A stretch of DNA of 48,076 bases from positions 1 through 48,076 of the forward strand of contig CAMIZK010000003.1 of NCBI GenBank assembly GCA_946403315.1, in the 5' to 3' direction. The stretch comes from an uncultured Bacteroidales bacterium (GTDB taxonomy: Bacteria > Bacteroidota > Bacteroidia > Bacteroidales > Paludibacteraceae). Below the pieces are notes generated by a model, which ran no database searches, was not told the DNA's origin, and saw only the letters and a program-made list of their open reading frames with translations. Below, piece after piece: positions 34,581 through 42,998 of the stretch; the stretch's first letter is position 1; each line of letters opens with the position of its first letter. The translations under genes and the position numbers were made by a program.

Positions 34581-34627
34581 ACTTTTTAAAAAAATATCAC
34601 TTTTTCTCAAAAAAAATCATAATTTAT

Positions 34628-34658
34628 TTGCTCATATTAAAAATTTATAGTACCTTTG
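34628..34658 (+). promoter_or_regulatory. Promoter of the 34702 lipoprotein gene
   Basis: Plus strand TTGCTCAT (34628-34635) and -7 TACCTTTG (34651-34658) with tail CAGCG; 23-nt register, divergent from the polyprenyl synthetase promoter. Confidence 0.8.
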
Positions 34659-34701
34659 CAGCGTTTTTAATAACAAACAACCAACTTAAAAATTTAAAAA
34701 C

Positions 34702-35169
34702 ATGAAAAAGAATTTCTTTAAAATTTTCGTAGCAGTTGCCGTTATGGCATTGATGACTGCGTGTTCCGGTGGTTTAAATGGTCTCATTAGCGACTATGAG
34801 AAAGCTTGCGAAGCTGGTGATGTAGAAAAAGCACATCAAATCGAGGCTGAACTGGAAGAAAAGTATTCGATGGAGGATTTGAGCGAAGATCAGATGGCTC
34901 GTCTTGCTACCGCTGCAATGACCTTGTACATGCAGAAACCGGCTGTGGACGTTAAAGACGCTTATGATGAGGCAGAAGAGTACATGAATGATGCATCTGA
35001 GCAAGTAGAAGAGTACATGAATGATGCATATGATCAAGCAGAAGAGTACATGAACGACGCTAAAAAGCAAGCGAACGAGATGTATGATGAAGCACAAAAG
35101 AAAGCTAACGACATGTACGACGATGCCATGAAGCAGGCGGAGGACATGATGAACGCTTACGGCTTCTAA
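34702..35169 (+). CDS. Lipoprotein with 11-residue helical repeats
   Basis: A 155-residue protein with lipobox signal MKKNFFKIFVAVAVMALMTAC. A short helical domain (ISDYEKACEAGDVEKAHQIEAE, like a helix hairpin) is followed by six 11-residue repeats of the type AEEYMNDAxxQ over about residues 90-155 (AEEYMNDASEQ, VEEYMNDAYDQ, AEEYMNDAKKQ, ANEMYDEAQKK, ANDMYDDAMKQ, AEDMMNAYGF). Hendecad repeats make long, right-handed or straight amphipathic helices, as in apolipoproteins and LEA-like proteins. I do not recognise a specific family. It is a single-gene unit with a strong promoter. Function unknown. Confidence 0.8.
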   Translation: MKKNFFKIFVAVAVMALMTACSGGLNGLISDYEKACEAGDVEKAHQIEAELEEKYSMEDLSEDQMARLATAAMTLYMQKPAVDVKDAYDEAEEYMNDASEQVEEYMNDAYDQAEEYMNDAKKQANEMYDEAQKKANDMYDDAMKQAEDMMNAYGF

Positions 35170-35184
35170 TGTGGAAAAATTGAC
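35169..35184. repeat. 16-nt word ATGTGGAAAAATTGAC (copy at 35169)
   Basis: Identical to 10769-10784 and to the reverse complement of 28513-28528. Here it begins at the stop of the hendecad lipoprotein gene, 38 nt before the uxaC -33 element. Confidence 0.6.
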
Positions 35185-35221
35185 AAAAAACGTGTAAAAG
35201 TCAATAAAGAATGGCATATGC

Positions 35222-35252
35222 TTGCATATGTCATTTTTTTTTTGTACCTTTG
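35222..35252 (+). promoter_or_regulatory. Promoter of uxaC
   Basis: Plus strand TTGCATAT (35222-35229) and -7 TACCTTTG (35245-35252) with tail CAGCG; 23-nt register. A second GCATATG occurs just upstream (35212-35218). Confidence 0.85.
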
Positions 35253-35290
35253 CAGCGCGAAAAATCATTTAACACTAAAAATAATACATT

Positions 35291-36706
35291 ATGAAGCCTT
35301 TCATGGACAAAGATTTCCTGTTGCAGACAGAGACCGCACAGGAGTTGTATCACAATCATGCGGCTAAAATGCCGATCATCGATTATCACTGTCATTTAAT
35401 CCCCCAGATGGTTGCGGAGAACAAACGTTTCGAATCCATCGCACAGATCTGGTTGATGGGTGACCACTACAAATGGCGTGCTATGCGTTCGAACGGTGTG
35501 GACGAGCGTTATTGCACCGGTAAGGACACCACCGATTGGGAGAAGTTTGAGAAATGGGCAGAAACCGTTCCTTACACTTTCCGCAACCCGCTTTACCACT
35601 GGACGCATCTGGAGCTCAAGACCGCTTTTGGTATCGAGGAGCGTCTGAATCCCGAGACCGCACGTGCTATCTATGACAAGTGTAATGACCTCATTGCCAA
35701 TGATCCGAAGTTCTGCCCGCAGGGACTGATGAAGCACTATCATGTAGAACTTGTTTGCACGACCGACGATCCTGCGGATAGCCTCGAATGGCACAAGATG
35801 CTCAAGGACGACCCGAAAGCCGAGGTCCGTATGTTACCGACCTGGCGTCCGGACGCAGGCATGAACATCGAGGCCGCGACTTGGAAAGCCTATATCGAGA
35901 AACTGGCTGCTGTAGCAGGCATGGAGATTCGTAACTTCGCTGACCTCGTAGCTGCCCTCCAGAAACGCCATGACTTCTTTGAGTCCATGGGTTGCCGTCT
36001 CTCTGACCACGGTATCGAGGAGTTCTACGATGAACCGTACACCGATTTGCAGATCAACGACATCTTTGAGAAAGCGCTGGCTGGCAAGGCACTGACTGCT
36101 CATGAGATTCGTCAGTACAAGCACGCTTATCTCCATGCGCAGGCAGAAATGGACTACGCTTCCGGTTGGACGCAGCAGTACCATTACGGTGCAATCCGTA
36201 ACAACAACAGCAAGATGTTCGCTCAACTCGGCGCAGATACCGGTTTCGACTCCATCGGTGAGTTCACCACCGCCAAAGCGATGAGTCATTTCCTCGATGA
36301 GATGAACTCGGAAGGACACCTCGCAAAGACGATTCTCTATAACCTCAACCCGTGCGCTAACGAAGTAATTGCTACCATGCTCGGTAACTTCCAAGACGGT
36401 TCGGTACCGGGCAAGATTCAGTTCGGTTCGGGCTGGTGGTTCCTCGATCAGAAAGACGGTATGGAGAAACAAATGATGGCACTCTCGAACCTCGGTCTCT
36501 TGAGCCGCATGGTAGGTATGCTGACCGACAGCCGTTCGTTCCTCAGCTATCCGCGTCACGAGTACTTCCGTCGCACGCTCTGCAACGTCCTCGGCAACGA
36601 CATCGAGAACGGCATGATCCCGTACACCGGTTACGAGAAAGCCCGCGTTCAACAGATGGTAGAAGACATCTGCTACAACAACGCCAAAAACTACTTCAAG
36701 TTCTGA
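35291..36706 (+). CDS. uxaC: Glucuronate/galacturonate isomerase
   Basis: Converts D-galacturonate to tagaturonate and D-glucuronate to fructuronate, the first step after uptake. The family signature is at the N-terminus (MKPFMDKDFLLQTETAQELY, PIIDYHCHLIPQ with the metal-site HxH), followed by WLMGDHYKWRAMRSNGV, VVCTTDDPADSL-like text (ELVCTTDDPADSLEWH) and a late GWWFLDQKDGMEKQM. Length 471 matches UxaC. It starts the hexuronate cluster (uxaC, outer-membrane protein, kdgK, eda, exuT) and matches the galacturonate expected from the pectin locus at 1604-10682. Confidence 0.96.
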   Translation: MKPFMDKDFLLQTETAQELYHNHAAKMPIIDYHCHLIPQMVAENKRFESIAQIWLMGDHYKWRAMRSNGVDERYCTGKDTTDWEKFEKWAETVPYTFRNPLYHWTHLELKTAFGIEERLNPETARAIYDKCNDLIANDPKFCPQGLMKHYHVELVCTTDDPADSLEWHKMLKDDPKAEVRMLPTWRPDAGMNIEAATWKAYIEKLAAVAGMEIRNFADLVAALQKRHDFFESMGCRLSDHGIEEFYDEPYTDLQINDIFEKALAGKALTAHEIRQYKHAYLHAQAEMDYASGWTQQYHYGAIRNNNSKMFAQLGADTGFDSIGEFTTAKAMSHFLDEMNSEGHLAKTILYNLNPCANEVIATMLGNFQDGSVPGKIQFGSGWWFLDQKDGMEKQMMALSNLGLLSRMVGMLTDSRSFLSYPRHEYFRRTLCNVLGNDIENGMIPYTGYEKARVQQMVEDICYNNAKNYFKF

Positions 36707-36708
36707 GA

Positions 36709-37527
36709 ATGCCTCACTTGTTGCGAAATAGTGTTTTGGCTTTGTGCCTGCTTCCGGCATGGTTGTCCGCCCAAGAGACGGCAGTCATGCCGGATAGACC
36801 GGGCATGGGCACCGGTACAACCGTTCTGGGTCGGGGACTCATCCAGTGGGAGACCGAGGTGGCTGTTGCACACGCCCGGGGTACGCATGAACTGGTTTTG
36901 CCGAATACACTCTTTCGTTTTGGCGTGGATAAAAGAGCCGAACTCCGTCTGGAGTATGAGGGTTCGCTCTTCTTGTCCGATCGTCCTTCTTATGCTCCTT
37001 CGCCGCTCAAAATCGGTTCGAAACTGATGATTTGGGGTGGCTCGGAGGAGAAAAACTTGCGCTGGATACCGCGTACCTCTCTGATGTTCAATCTCGGAGT
37101 CCCGGTGTCGCGCGCACTCGCAGAGGTATTGCCGGTATCGGGCTCGATAGACCTGCTTTTTGAGAGTGACATCACCAACTGGCTTTCGCTCGGCTATAAT
37201 TTCGGCACGCATTGGCGCGAATGGGCGCCTGCACCCGATTTGTTCGCTTCGCTGGCATTGAATTTTACGCCTACGGAGCACTTTAATTTTTACGTGGAGA
37301 GTTATAATTATTTCGATTGTGATGTGGATAAGGATGTTGCGGGGTATTCGACAGGGTATGATATTAACCTCAATTTCGGAGTAATGTACTTTCCGCATCC
37401 CCGGTGGCAGCTGGATGCCTATGCAGGATTTAACTGCTATGCTTCGGAGCCGGCTCTCTCCTCACCCAAGAACTATGCCTTCCTGGGAATCGGAGCCTCA
37501 TGGCTCATTTATGCGCCGGAGAACTGA
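36709..37527 (+). CDS. Outer-membrane beta-barrel protein, phenol MetA-like family
   Basis: A 272-residue exported protein. The ATG at 36709 gives a signal peptide (MPHLLRNSVLALCLLPAWLS then AQ), and it follows the uxaC stop by 2 nt. Alternating strands (ELRLEYEGSLFLSDRPSYAP, KIGSKLMIWGGSEE, FESDITNWLSLGYNFGTHW, INLNFGVMYFPHPRWQLDAY) and the opening PDRPGMGTGTTVLGRGLIQW fit the PF13557-type barrel family. A longer frame beginning at 36436 inside uxaC is a shadow. Position suggests uptake of an acidic sugar or oligogalacturonide, but that is inference. Confidence 0.8.
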   Translation: MPHLLRNSVLALCLLPAWLSAQETAVMPDRPGMGTGTTVLGRGLIQWETEVAVAHARGTHELVLPNTLFRFGVDKRAELRLEYEGSLFLSDRPSYAPSPLKIGSKLMIWGGSEEKNLRWIPRTSLMFNLGVPVSRALAEVLPVSGSIDLLFESDITNWLSLGYNFGTHWREWAPAPDLFASLALNFTPTEHFNFYVESYNYFDCDVDKDVAGYSTGYDINLNFGVMYFPHPRWQLDAYAGFNCYASEPALSSPKNYAFLGIGASWLIYAPEN

Positions 37528-37579
37528 TAAATAGCAATTAATAATTAACACAAATATAAATCATTTAATTTTTAGATCT

Positions 37580-38605
37580 ATGGCTAAAATTATTACGTTG
37601 GGCGAGATTATGCTTCGCCTGAGTCCGGAAGGACAAGATCGTTTCATTCAGTCTGATCATTTCCGTATCATCCCCGGTGGTGGTGAGGCTAACGTTGCTA
37701 TTTCGTGCGCCAACTACGGCCACGAGGCTTATTTCGTTACCAAACTGCCGAAGCACGAGATCGGTCAGATTGCCGTTAACTCGCTGCGTCGTTACGGCGT
37801 GAACACCGAGTACATCGTTCGTGGCGGCGACCGCGTGGGTCTGTATTACTGCGAGACAGGTGCTTCGATGCGTCCGTCGAAAGTCATTTACGACCGTGCT
37901 CACAGCGCTATCGCAGAGGCTGATCCGAAGGACTTTGACTTCGACAAGATCATGGAAGGCGCAGCATGGTTCCACTGGAGCGGTATCACTCCGGCTATCT
38001 CGGACAAGGCTGCTGAGATCACGAAACTGGCTTGCGAGGCTGCGAAACGTCACGGTGTAACCGTATCGGTTGACCTGAACTTCCGTAAGAAACTGTGGAC
38101 CAGCGAGAAAGCTATCTCGATCATGCGTCCGTTGATGAAGTATGTCGATGTATGTATCGGTAACGAGGAGGACGCAGAGCTGTGTCTCGGCTTCAAGCCC
38201 GATGCAGATGTAGAAGGCGGCGAGACCAACGCTGAGGGCTACAAGGGCATCTTCGAGCAGATGATGAAAGAGTTCGGCTTCAAGTATGTTGTTTCGACGC
38301 TGCGCGAGAGCTACAGCGCTACGTTCAACGGCTGGAAGGCGATGATCTACAACGGCAAGGAGTTCTACCAGAGCAAGCGTTACGAGATCAACCCGATCAT
38401 CGACCGCGTAGGTGGTGGTGACTCGTTCTCCGGCGGTCTGATTCACGGTATGCTCAAGTATCCGGGCGACCAAGCATCAGCTCTTGAGTTTGCAGTAGCA
38501 GCTTCGGCGCTGAAGCACACCATCAACGGCGACTACAACCTCGTTTCTGAGGACGAAGTGCTTTCGCTTGCCGGAGGCAATGCGAATGGTCGCGTTCAAC
38601 GCTAA
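37580..38605 (+). CDS. kdgK: 2-keto-3-deoxygluconate kinase (PfkB family)
   Basis: Phosphorylates KDG to KDPG with ATP. The PfkB N-terminal glycine motif is IIPGGGEANVAISCANYG, and the C-terminal nucleotide/anion-hole motif is VGGGDSFSGGLIHGML (catalytic Asp in GGGDSF). 341 residues is normal. The start ITLGEIMLRLSPEGQDRFIQ resembles KdgK more than ribokinases. It lies directly before eda, whose product uses KDPG, which supports the assignment. Confidence 0.93.
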   Translation: MAKIITLGEIMLRLSPEGQDRFIQSDHFRIIPGGGEANVAISCANYGHEAYFVTKLPKHEIGQIAVNSLRRYGVNTEYIVRGGDRVGLYYCETGASMRPSKVIYDRAHSAIAEADPKDFDFDKIMEGAAWFHWSGITPAISDKAAEITKLACEAAKRHGVTVSVDLNFRKKLWTSEKAISIMRPLMKYVDVCIGNEEDAELCLGFKPDADVEGGETNAEGYKGIFEQMMKEFGFKYVVSTLRESYSATFNGWKAMIYNGKEFYQSKRYEINPIIDRVGGGDSFSGGLIHGMLKYPGDQASALEFAVAASALKHTINGDYNLVSEDEVLSLAGGNANGRVQR

Positions 38606-38636
38606 TCTGAAAACTGAATACTGAATTCTGAAAGCT
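38606..38636. repeat. CTGAATA-type short tract between kdgK and eda
   Basis: CTGAAAACTGAATACTGAAT followed by TCTGAAAGC, 7-8 nt units, filling the 38-nt gap. Confidence 0.55.
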
Positions 38637-38643
38637 TAAAATT

Positions 38644-39312
38644 ATGGCAAAGTTCGATAAATTTCAGGTGATGGCCAAGATTAAGGCCGCTCCGATGGTT
38701 CCTGTGTTCTACCACAAAGATGTGGAGGTTTGCAAGAACGTGATTAAGGCTTGTTACGAAGGCGGTGTGCGTGCTTTCGAGTTCACCAACCGTGGCGATT
38801 TCGCACACGAGGTATTCGGTGAATTGAGCAAGTGGGTAGCTGTGGAATGCCCGGAACTGGCACTCGGTATCGGTAGTGTCGTGGATGCTCCGACAGCAGC
38901 TCTGTACTTGCAGTTAGGCGCTAACTTCGTAGTAGGTCCGTTGTTCAACAAGGATATCGCCGTTGTCTGCAACCGTCGTTGCGTGACGTACTGTCCGGGT
39001 TGCCTCACGCCGTCCGAGATCGGTCTGGCGCAGGAAGTAGGCTGCGACTTTACGAAGGTGTTCCCGGGTGACGTAGTAGGTCCGAACCTCGTGAAGGGTC
39101 TGATGGCTCCGATGCCGTGGTCGAAGATCATGGTTACCGGTGGTGTGGCTCCGGAGAAAGAGAACCTCGAGAAATGGTTCGCTGCAGGTGTGTACTGCGT
39201 AGGTATGGGTAGCAAGCTCTTCCCGTCCGACAAAGTAAAAGCCGGCGACTGGAAGTACGTAACCGACAAGTGCAAAGAATGTTTTGAAATCATCGCGGCT
39301 TGCCGCAAATAA
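38644..39312 (+). CDS. eda: 2-keto-3-deoxy-6-phosphogluconate aldolase
   Basis: Splits KDPG into pyruvate and glyceraldehyde-3-phosphate. The class I aldolase motifs are present: [13 protein letters not shown] (base region), [13 protein letters not shown], the Schiff-base lysine region [10 protein letters not shown], and [11 protein letters not shown]. Length 222 is normal. It is 38 nt after kdgK and 10 nt before exuT. Confidence 0.94.
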   Translation: MAKFDKFQVMAKIKAAPMVPVFYHKDVEVCKNVIKACYEGGVRAFEFTNRGDFAHEVFGELSKWVAVECPELALGIGSVVDAPTAALYLQLGANFVVGPLFNKDIAVVCNRRCVTYCPGCLTPSEIGLAQEVGCDFTKVFPGDVVGPNLVKGLMAPMPWSKIMVTGGVAPEKENLEKWFAAGVYCVGMGSKLFPSDKVKAGDWKYVTDKCKECFEIIAACRK

Positions 39313-39322
39313 TTGAATTATT

Positions 39323-40906
39323 ATGAATGACGTAAAGAAAGCTGTCATGACCAACTGGCGTTGGGTCATGTGTGCGATGCTCTTCTTCGCCACTACGGTC
39401 AATTATATGGACCGACAGGTTCTGAGTTTAACCTGGAAAGAGTTTATTCAACCGGAATTCCATTGGTCGGACTCTGACTATGGAACCATTACCGGATTAT
39501 TCTCCATCGCGTACGCGATCTTCTGCTTGTTCGCCGGAAAGTTTGTGGACTTCATGGGAACTAAAAAGGGATATTTGATCGCTATTGTCGTTTGGTCCAT
39601 TGGTGCAGTAATGCACGCAGGTTGTGCAATTGCAACCACATGGTTTGTGGATGGTATTGATAGTGTAGCAGCACTCCGTGCCGTGGAGGCAGGTAGTGAA
39701 TTAGCTACATCGATATCCATGGTCAGTGTGTACTTATTCCTGGCATGCCGTTTGATCTTGGGACTTGGTGAAGCCGGTAACTTCCCGGCAGCTATCAAAG
39801 TAACCGCTGAGTACTTTCCGAAGAAAGACCGTGCGTTTGCTACCTCTATCTTCAATGCGGGTGCATCGGTAGGAGCATTGGCTGCTCCGGCTACTATCCC
39901 TCTGCTGGCAAAAGCTATGGGTTGGGAGATGGCCTTCATCATTATTGGTGCGTTAGGCTTCCTTTGGGCTGGTATCTGGATCTTTGTCTATGACAAACCG
40001 GAGAAATCGAAACACGTAAACGAAGCCGAGTTGGCGTATATTAACCAAGACGAAGCAGAGGAGACCAAGAAAGAAGTAAAGGAAGAAAAGGCCATCTCTA
40101 TGTTACCTTACTCTTGGGCATTCTTCCTCGCGGCTGTAGGTGCAATTGTTGGAGCTGCATTGTTTAGCTCAACATCCTTAATAGGTACTGTCATTTTCGG
40201 AGTTCTTGCTTTAATCCTGCTGAATATACCATTCTGGAACTATTATAAATATCGTCAGACTTGGGCTTTCTTCTTTGGTAAGTTTATGACCGATGGTGTT
40301 TGGTGGTTCTTCTTATTCTGGACTCCTGCATATTTCCAAGATCAATTTGGAATTAAAGCGTCAGACCCACAAGGTATTGCATTAATTTTCACTTTATATG
40401 CTATTGTGACTGTTGTTTCCATATTCGGAGGATATCTGCCGAAGATCTTCGTTGAGAAAAAAGGCATGAATCCTTATGCAGGTAGAATGCGTGCGATGCT
40501 GATCTTCGCCTTCTTCCCGATTATCGCCTTATTTGCACAACCGTTAGGTGGTGTATGGGGTCCTTGGGCGGTTGCCATTATCATCGGTATCGTAGGTGCA
40601 GCACACCAGAGTTGGAGTGCAAACATCTTCTCCACCGTAGGTGATATGTTCCCGAAATCGGCTATTGCTGCCGTTACCGGTATTGGTGCTATGGCAGGCG
40701 GTATCGGCTCCTTCATCATCAACAAAGGATCCGGTGCATTGTTTGACCATGCTGCAGAAGCAGGAGAGTCGTTCCAGTTCTTCGGTTTCGAAGGCAAACC
40801 GGCCGGCTATATGATTATCTTCTGTATCTGCGCGGTAGCTTACCTGATCGGTTGGAGCGTCATGAAGACACTGGTACCGAAGTACAAACAAGTTGAAATC
40901 AAATAA
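39323..40906 (+). CDS. exuT: MFS hexuronate transporter, ExuT-like
   Basis: Anion:cation symporter-family transporter, predicted to import galacturonate or glucuronate. The N-terminal word NYMDRQVLSL and the helix motif LGLGEAGNFPAAIKVTAEYFPKKDRAFATS match ExuT, and the second half has WGPWAVAIIIGIVGAAHQSWSANIFS and GIGAMAGGIGSFIINK. At 527 residues it is longer than the usual 430-470. The extra length includes a central insert (about residues 259-309: WAFFLAAVGAIVGAALFSS and LIGTVIFGVLALILLNIPFW) that looks like two more membrane spans. It ends the hexuronate cluster and overlaps the convergent aroC by 8 nt. Confidence 0.9.
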   Translation: MNDVKKAVMTNWRWVMCAMLFFATTVNYMDRQVLSLTWKEFIQPEFHWSDSDYGTITGLFSIAYAIFCLFAGKFVDFMGTKKGYLIAIVVWSIGAVMHAGCAIATTWFVDGIDSVAALRAVEAGSELATSISMVSVYLFLACRLILGLGEAGNFPAAIKVTAEYFPKKDRAFATSIFNAGASVGALAAPATIPLLAKAMGWEMAFIIIGALGFLWAGIWIFVYDKPEKSKHVNEAELAYINQDEAEETKKEVKEEKAISMLPYSWAFFLAAVGAIVGAALFSSTSLIGTVIFGVLALILLNIPFWNYYKYRQTWAFFFGKFMTDGVWWFFLFWTPAYFQDQFGIKASDPQGIALIFTLYAIVTVVSIFGGYLPKIFVEKKGMNPYAGRMRAMLIFAFFPIIALFAQPLGGVWGPWAVAIIIGIVGAAHQSWSANIFSTVGDMFPKSAIAAVTGIGAMAGGIGSFIINKGSGALFDHAAEAGESFQFFGFEGKPAGYMIIFCICAVAYLIGWSVMKTLVPKYKQVEIK

Positions 40907-41801
40907 GATTAACTATCGCTAAAGCCGTCATGGCTTCAACAACGGGCACGGCGCGAGTGGCAACACACGCGTCGTGTCTTCCTTTTACACCGGCTTTCGG
41001 TGTGGAAGGCGTAGGCTTGAAAACGCAGCGGAAGAGCACCTCCGTTCCATCAGAGATACCACCGGCTATCCCTCCGCTTATCGCATTGACGGCACTACCC
41101 GGTTGCGTCACTCCGCCAAAACCCGTACCGTATTCAAAACCCTTGCAGGCATTGATACTCATGATGGCAAAAGCCAGATGGGCCTGCAGTTTATCGAAAA
41201 TCGGTTCACCTACTCCTACCGGCAAACCGGACACCCTGCATTCCACAATACCGCCTATCGAGTCACCCTCTTTCTGATAAGCCGCAATGACATCCGCAAA
41301 CTTATCCGGATCGGTTTCTGCTCCCACTTGTACCAAAGCCGCTTTAATCGCTATCCCTTTCTGCGCCAATTCCTGCTTGGCCATACATCCGGCTACTACA
41401 CGCGCCGCCGTCTCACGGGCACTCGCCCTTCCTCCGCCTCGCCAATCACGGATACCGTATTTCTGCTCATACACCTTATCCGCATGACCGACACGATAGG
41501 TATTTTTCATCCATTCATAGTCCTCCGGACGCGCATCTTTGTTACGAATGATAAACGCAATAGGAGTACCTAAAGTAACCCCATCCATCACACCGCTTAA
41601 CCACTCTACCTCATCCGGCTCGTTCTTCGCCCGTGCTGATGCACCGACAACGCCCTTGCCGGACCTGCGTTCCAATTCACTCCGAATCAGCGCAAAGTCA
41701 ATTCGCAACCCTGCCGGAACACCGTCCAGCACGCCACCTATTGCCACTCCGTGCGATTCCCCGAAAGAGGTAAATGACCAATGTTCTCCGAATGTATTCA
41801 C
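40899..41801 (-). CDS. aroC: Chorismate synthase, compact form
   Basis: Last step of the shikimate pathway, EPSP to chorismate. Catalytic-site words are intact: FTSFGESHGVAIGG (first His), YRVGHADKVYEQKYG (second His), GGGRASARETAARV, and KGRHDACVATRAVPVVEAM (Asp). It has 300 residues against the usual 350-360, lacking a loop before KGRHD, part of the middle, and the final helix. The start is a GTG at 41801 (MNTFGEHW), the family's normal N-terminus. Its 3' end overlaps the convergent exuT by 8 nt. The frame is intact, so it is probably functional. Confidence 0.93.
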   Translation of the reverse strand: MNTFGEHWSFTSFGESHGVAIGGVLDGVPAGLRIDFALIRSELERRSGKGVVGASARAKNEPDEVEWLSGVMDGVTLGTPIAFIIRNKDARPEDYEWMKNTYRVGHADKVYEQKYGIRDWRGGGRASARETAARVVAGCMAKQELAQKGIAIKAALVQVGAETDPDKFADVIAAYQKEGDSIGGIVECRVSGLPVGVGEPIFDKLQAHLAFAIMSINACKGFEYGTGFGGVTQPGSAVNAISGGIAGGISDGTEVLFRCVFKPTPSTPKAGVKGRHDACVATRAVPVVEAMTALAIVNLI

Positions 41802-41844
41802 GCTATTTTATAATTTATTGTTGTCAATTTTTCTTTTTCGGGCA

Positions 41845-41892
41845 CAAAAGTACTAAAAAGTTTGCATATATGCAAAAAAAATTGTAACTTTG
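41845..41892. promoter_or_regulatory. Back-to-back aroC and PCMD-gene promoters sharing one palindrome
   Basis: The palindrome TTGCATATATGCAA (41862-41875) supplies the -33 TTG to both strands. Plus: TTG at 41862 with -7 TAACTTTG at 41885-41892. Minus: TTG at 41873-41875 (as CAA on plus) with -7 TACTTTTG at 41845-41852. Each is at the 23-nt register. Confidence 0.75.
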
Positions 41893-41912
41893 CAGCGATT
41901 TTAATAGAATAG

Positions 41913-42989
41913 ATGATGAAAAAGAGAATTATTTGTACTTTATTCCTTGCGGCATGCACGTTAGTTGCCGTAGCACAGCAATTACCTAACTCCCAGTTTG
42001 AAGACTGGTCACGCTCTTATAACGGAGATCCGCAACCTGCTTATTGGAACGGTTCCAATGTCACGCAAGTGGGCTTGAAGTTCACTTTCCTATATCAGCA
42101 CCCGGGCCGTTCCGGTTCCTGCATGTATGTGGCTGACCGTGAAGTAGGTGCCATGGGTATCACGGAGACTGCTCCGGGATATGTTTCCTTGGGTCAACCC
42201 TGGCAATTCCTCAAAGGACTTAACGTCAAAGGTGCAACAGCCGGAACCGAAGGCGGTATCGAATGGAAATACCGTCCGGATACGATGTCCGTTTGGATCA
42301 AACGTACCGGTGAGTTCACGCGTAAAGAGGATTTTCATCTCCTATATTACTCCTGGATCGGAACAGCTAAAGGCAGTAAATACAAAAACAAAGCCGGCAA
42401 ATATACCGTTACGGAGCGTGTCAATGAAGAGAGCGACATCCGCCGTGCTACGGACGGGAATGAGTTTGGTGTAGATCAGGAAGTGCCGCAGGTAGCAGAA
42501 GGATGGTACCGTGCACGCGCTAAATATAATGAATGGACCCAGATCAAGGTGCCTATTTTCTACATGAACGACAGCAAGCCGACCATGTGTAATGTCATTT
42601 TCTCTGCCGGTAACTACCCTGCCTTCCGTGCCAATGACGGTTTGTTCGCCGGAAACGGTCTGGATATCGACGATCTGCAACTGATCTATTCCTCCAAGAT
42701 CGACAAGTTAACCGTGAACGGTAAGGAATGGAAGGAGTTTGATTCGAACAGTTCCGCTGTTCAGACTTGCTCTTTGAACGGTGCCAAGGATGTGAAACTG
42801 GAAGCGTTCCGCGGTATCGGTTCGTTAACCAATATCAAAGGGGAAACCGCTCAGTTCAATGGACGTAAACTGGACAAACAAGAGATGACCGTTACGCCGG
42901 GTGCCATCAACGGACAACCCTGGGTGATCACCGTCAAAGCGGAAGACGGTTCGTCGAAACATGTGTATAAAATCAAATTTGTAAATTAA
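41913..42989 (+). CDS. Secreted PCMD-domain protein (putative carbohydrate metabolism domain)
   Basis: A 358-residue exported protein (signal MKKRIICTLFLAACTLVAVAQ) whose N-terminal jelly-roll-like domain begins QLPNSQFEDWS...PAYWNGSN and ends with CNVIFSAGNYPAFRANDGLF, then GNGLDIDDLQLIYSSKIDKL, the C-terminal pattern of the PCMD family. The last 100 residues (NGKEWKEFD to KHVYKIKFVN) may be a second small domain. ATG 41913 and 41916 are equally possible. Role probably glycan binding; not established. Confidence 0.82.
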   Translation: MMKKRIICTLFLAACTLVAVAQQLPNSQFEDWSRSYNGDPQPAYWNGSNVTQVGLKFTFLYQHPGRSGSCMYVADREVGAMGITETAPGYVSLGQPWQFLKGLNVKGATAGTEGGIEWKYRPDTMSVWIKRTGEFTRKEDFHLLYYSWIGTAKGSKYKNKAGKYTVTERVNEESDIRRATDGNEFGVDQEVPQVAEGWYRARAKYNEWTQIKVPIFYMNDSKPTMCNVIFSAGNYPAFRANDGLFAGNGLDIDDLQLIYSSKIDKLTVNGKEWKEFDSNSSAVQTCSLNGAKDVKLEAFRGIGSLTNIKGETAQFNGRKLDKQEMTVTPGAINGQPWVITVKAEDGSSKHVYKIKFVN

Positions 42990-42998
42990 TCCTTCGTC

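Noticed and set aside
36436..36708. N-terminal extension of the outer-membrane protein frame back into uxaC
   Set aside because: It runs within the uxaC gene in another frame, is rich in Arg and Gln, and has no signal peptide; the ATG at 36709 gives a clean one.
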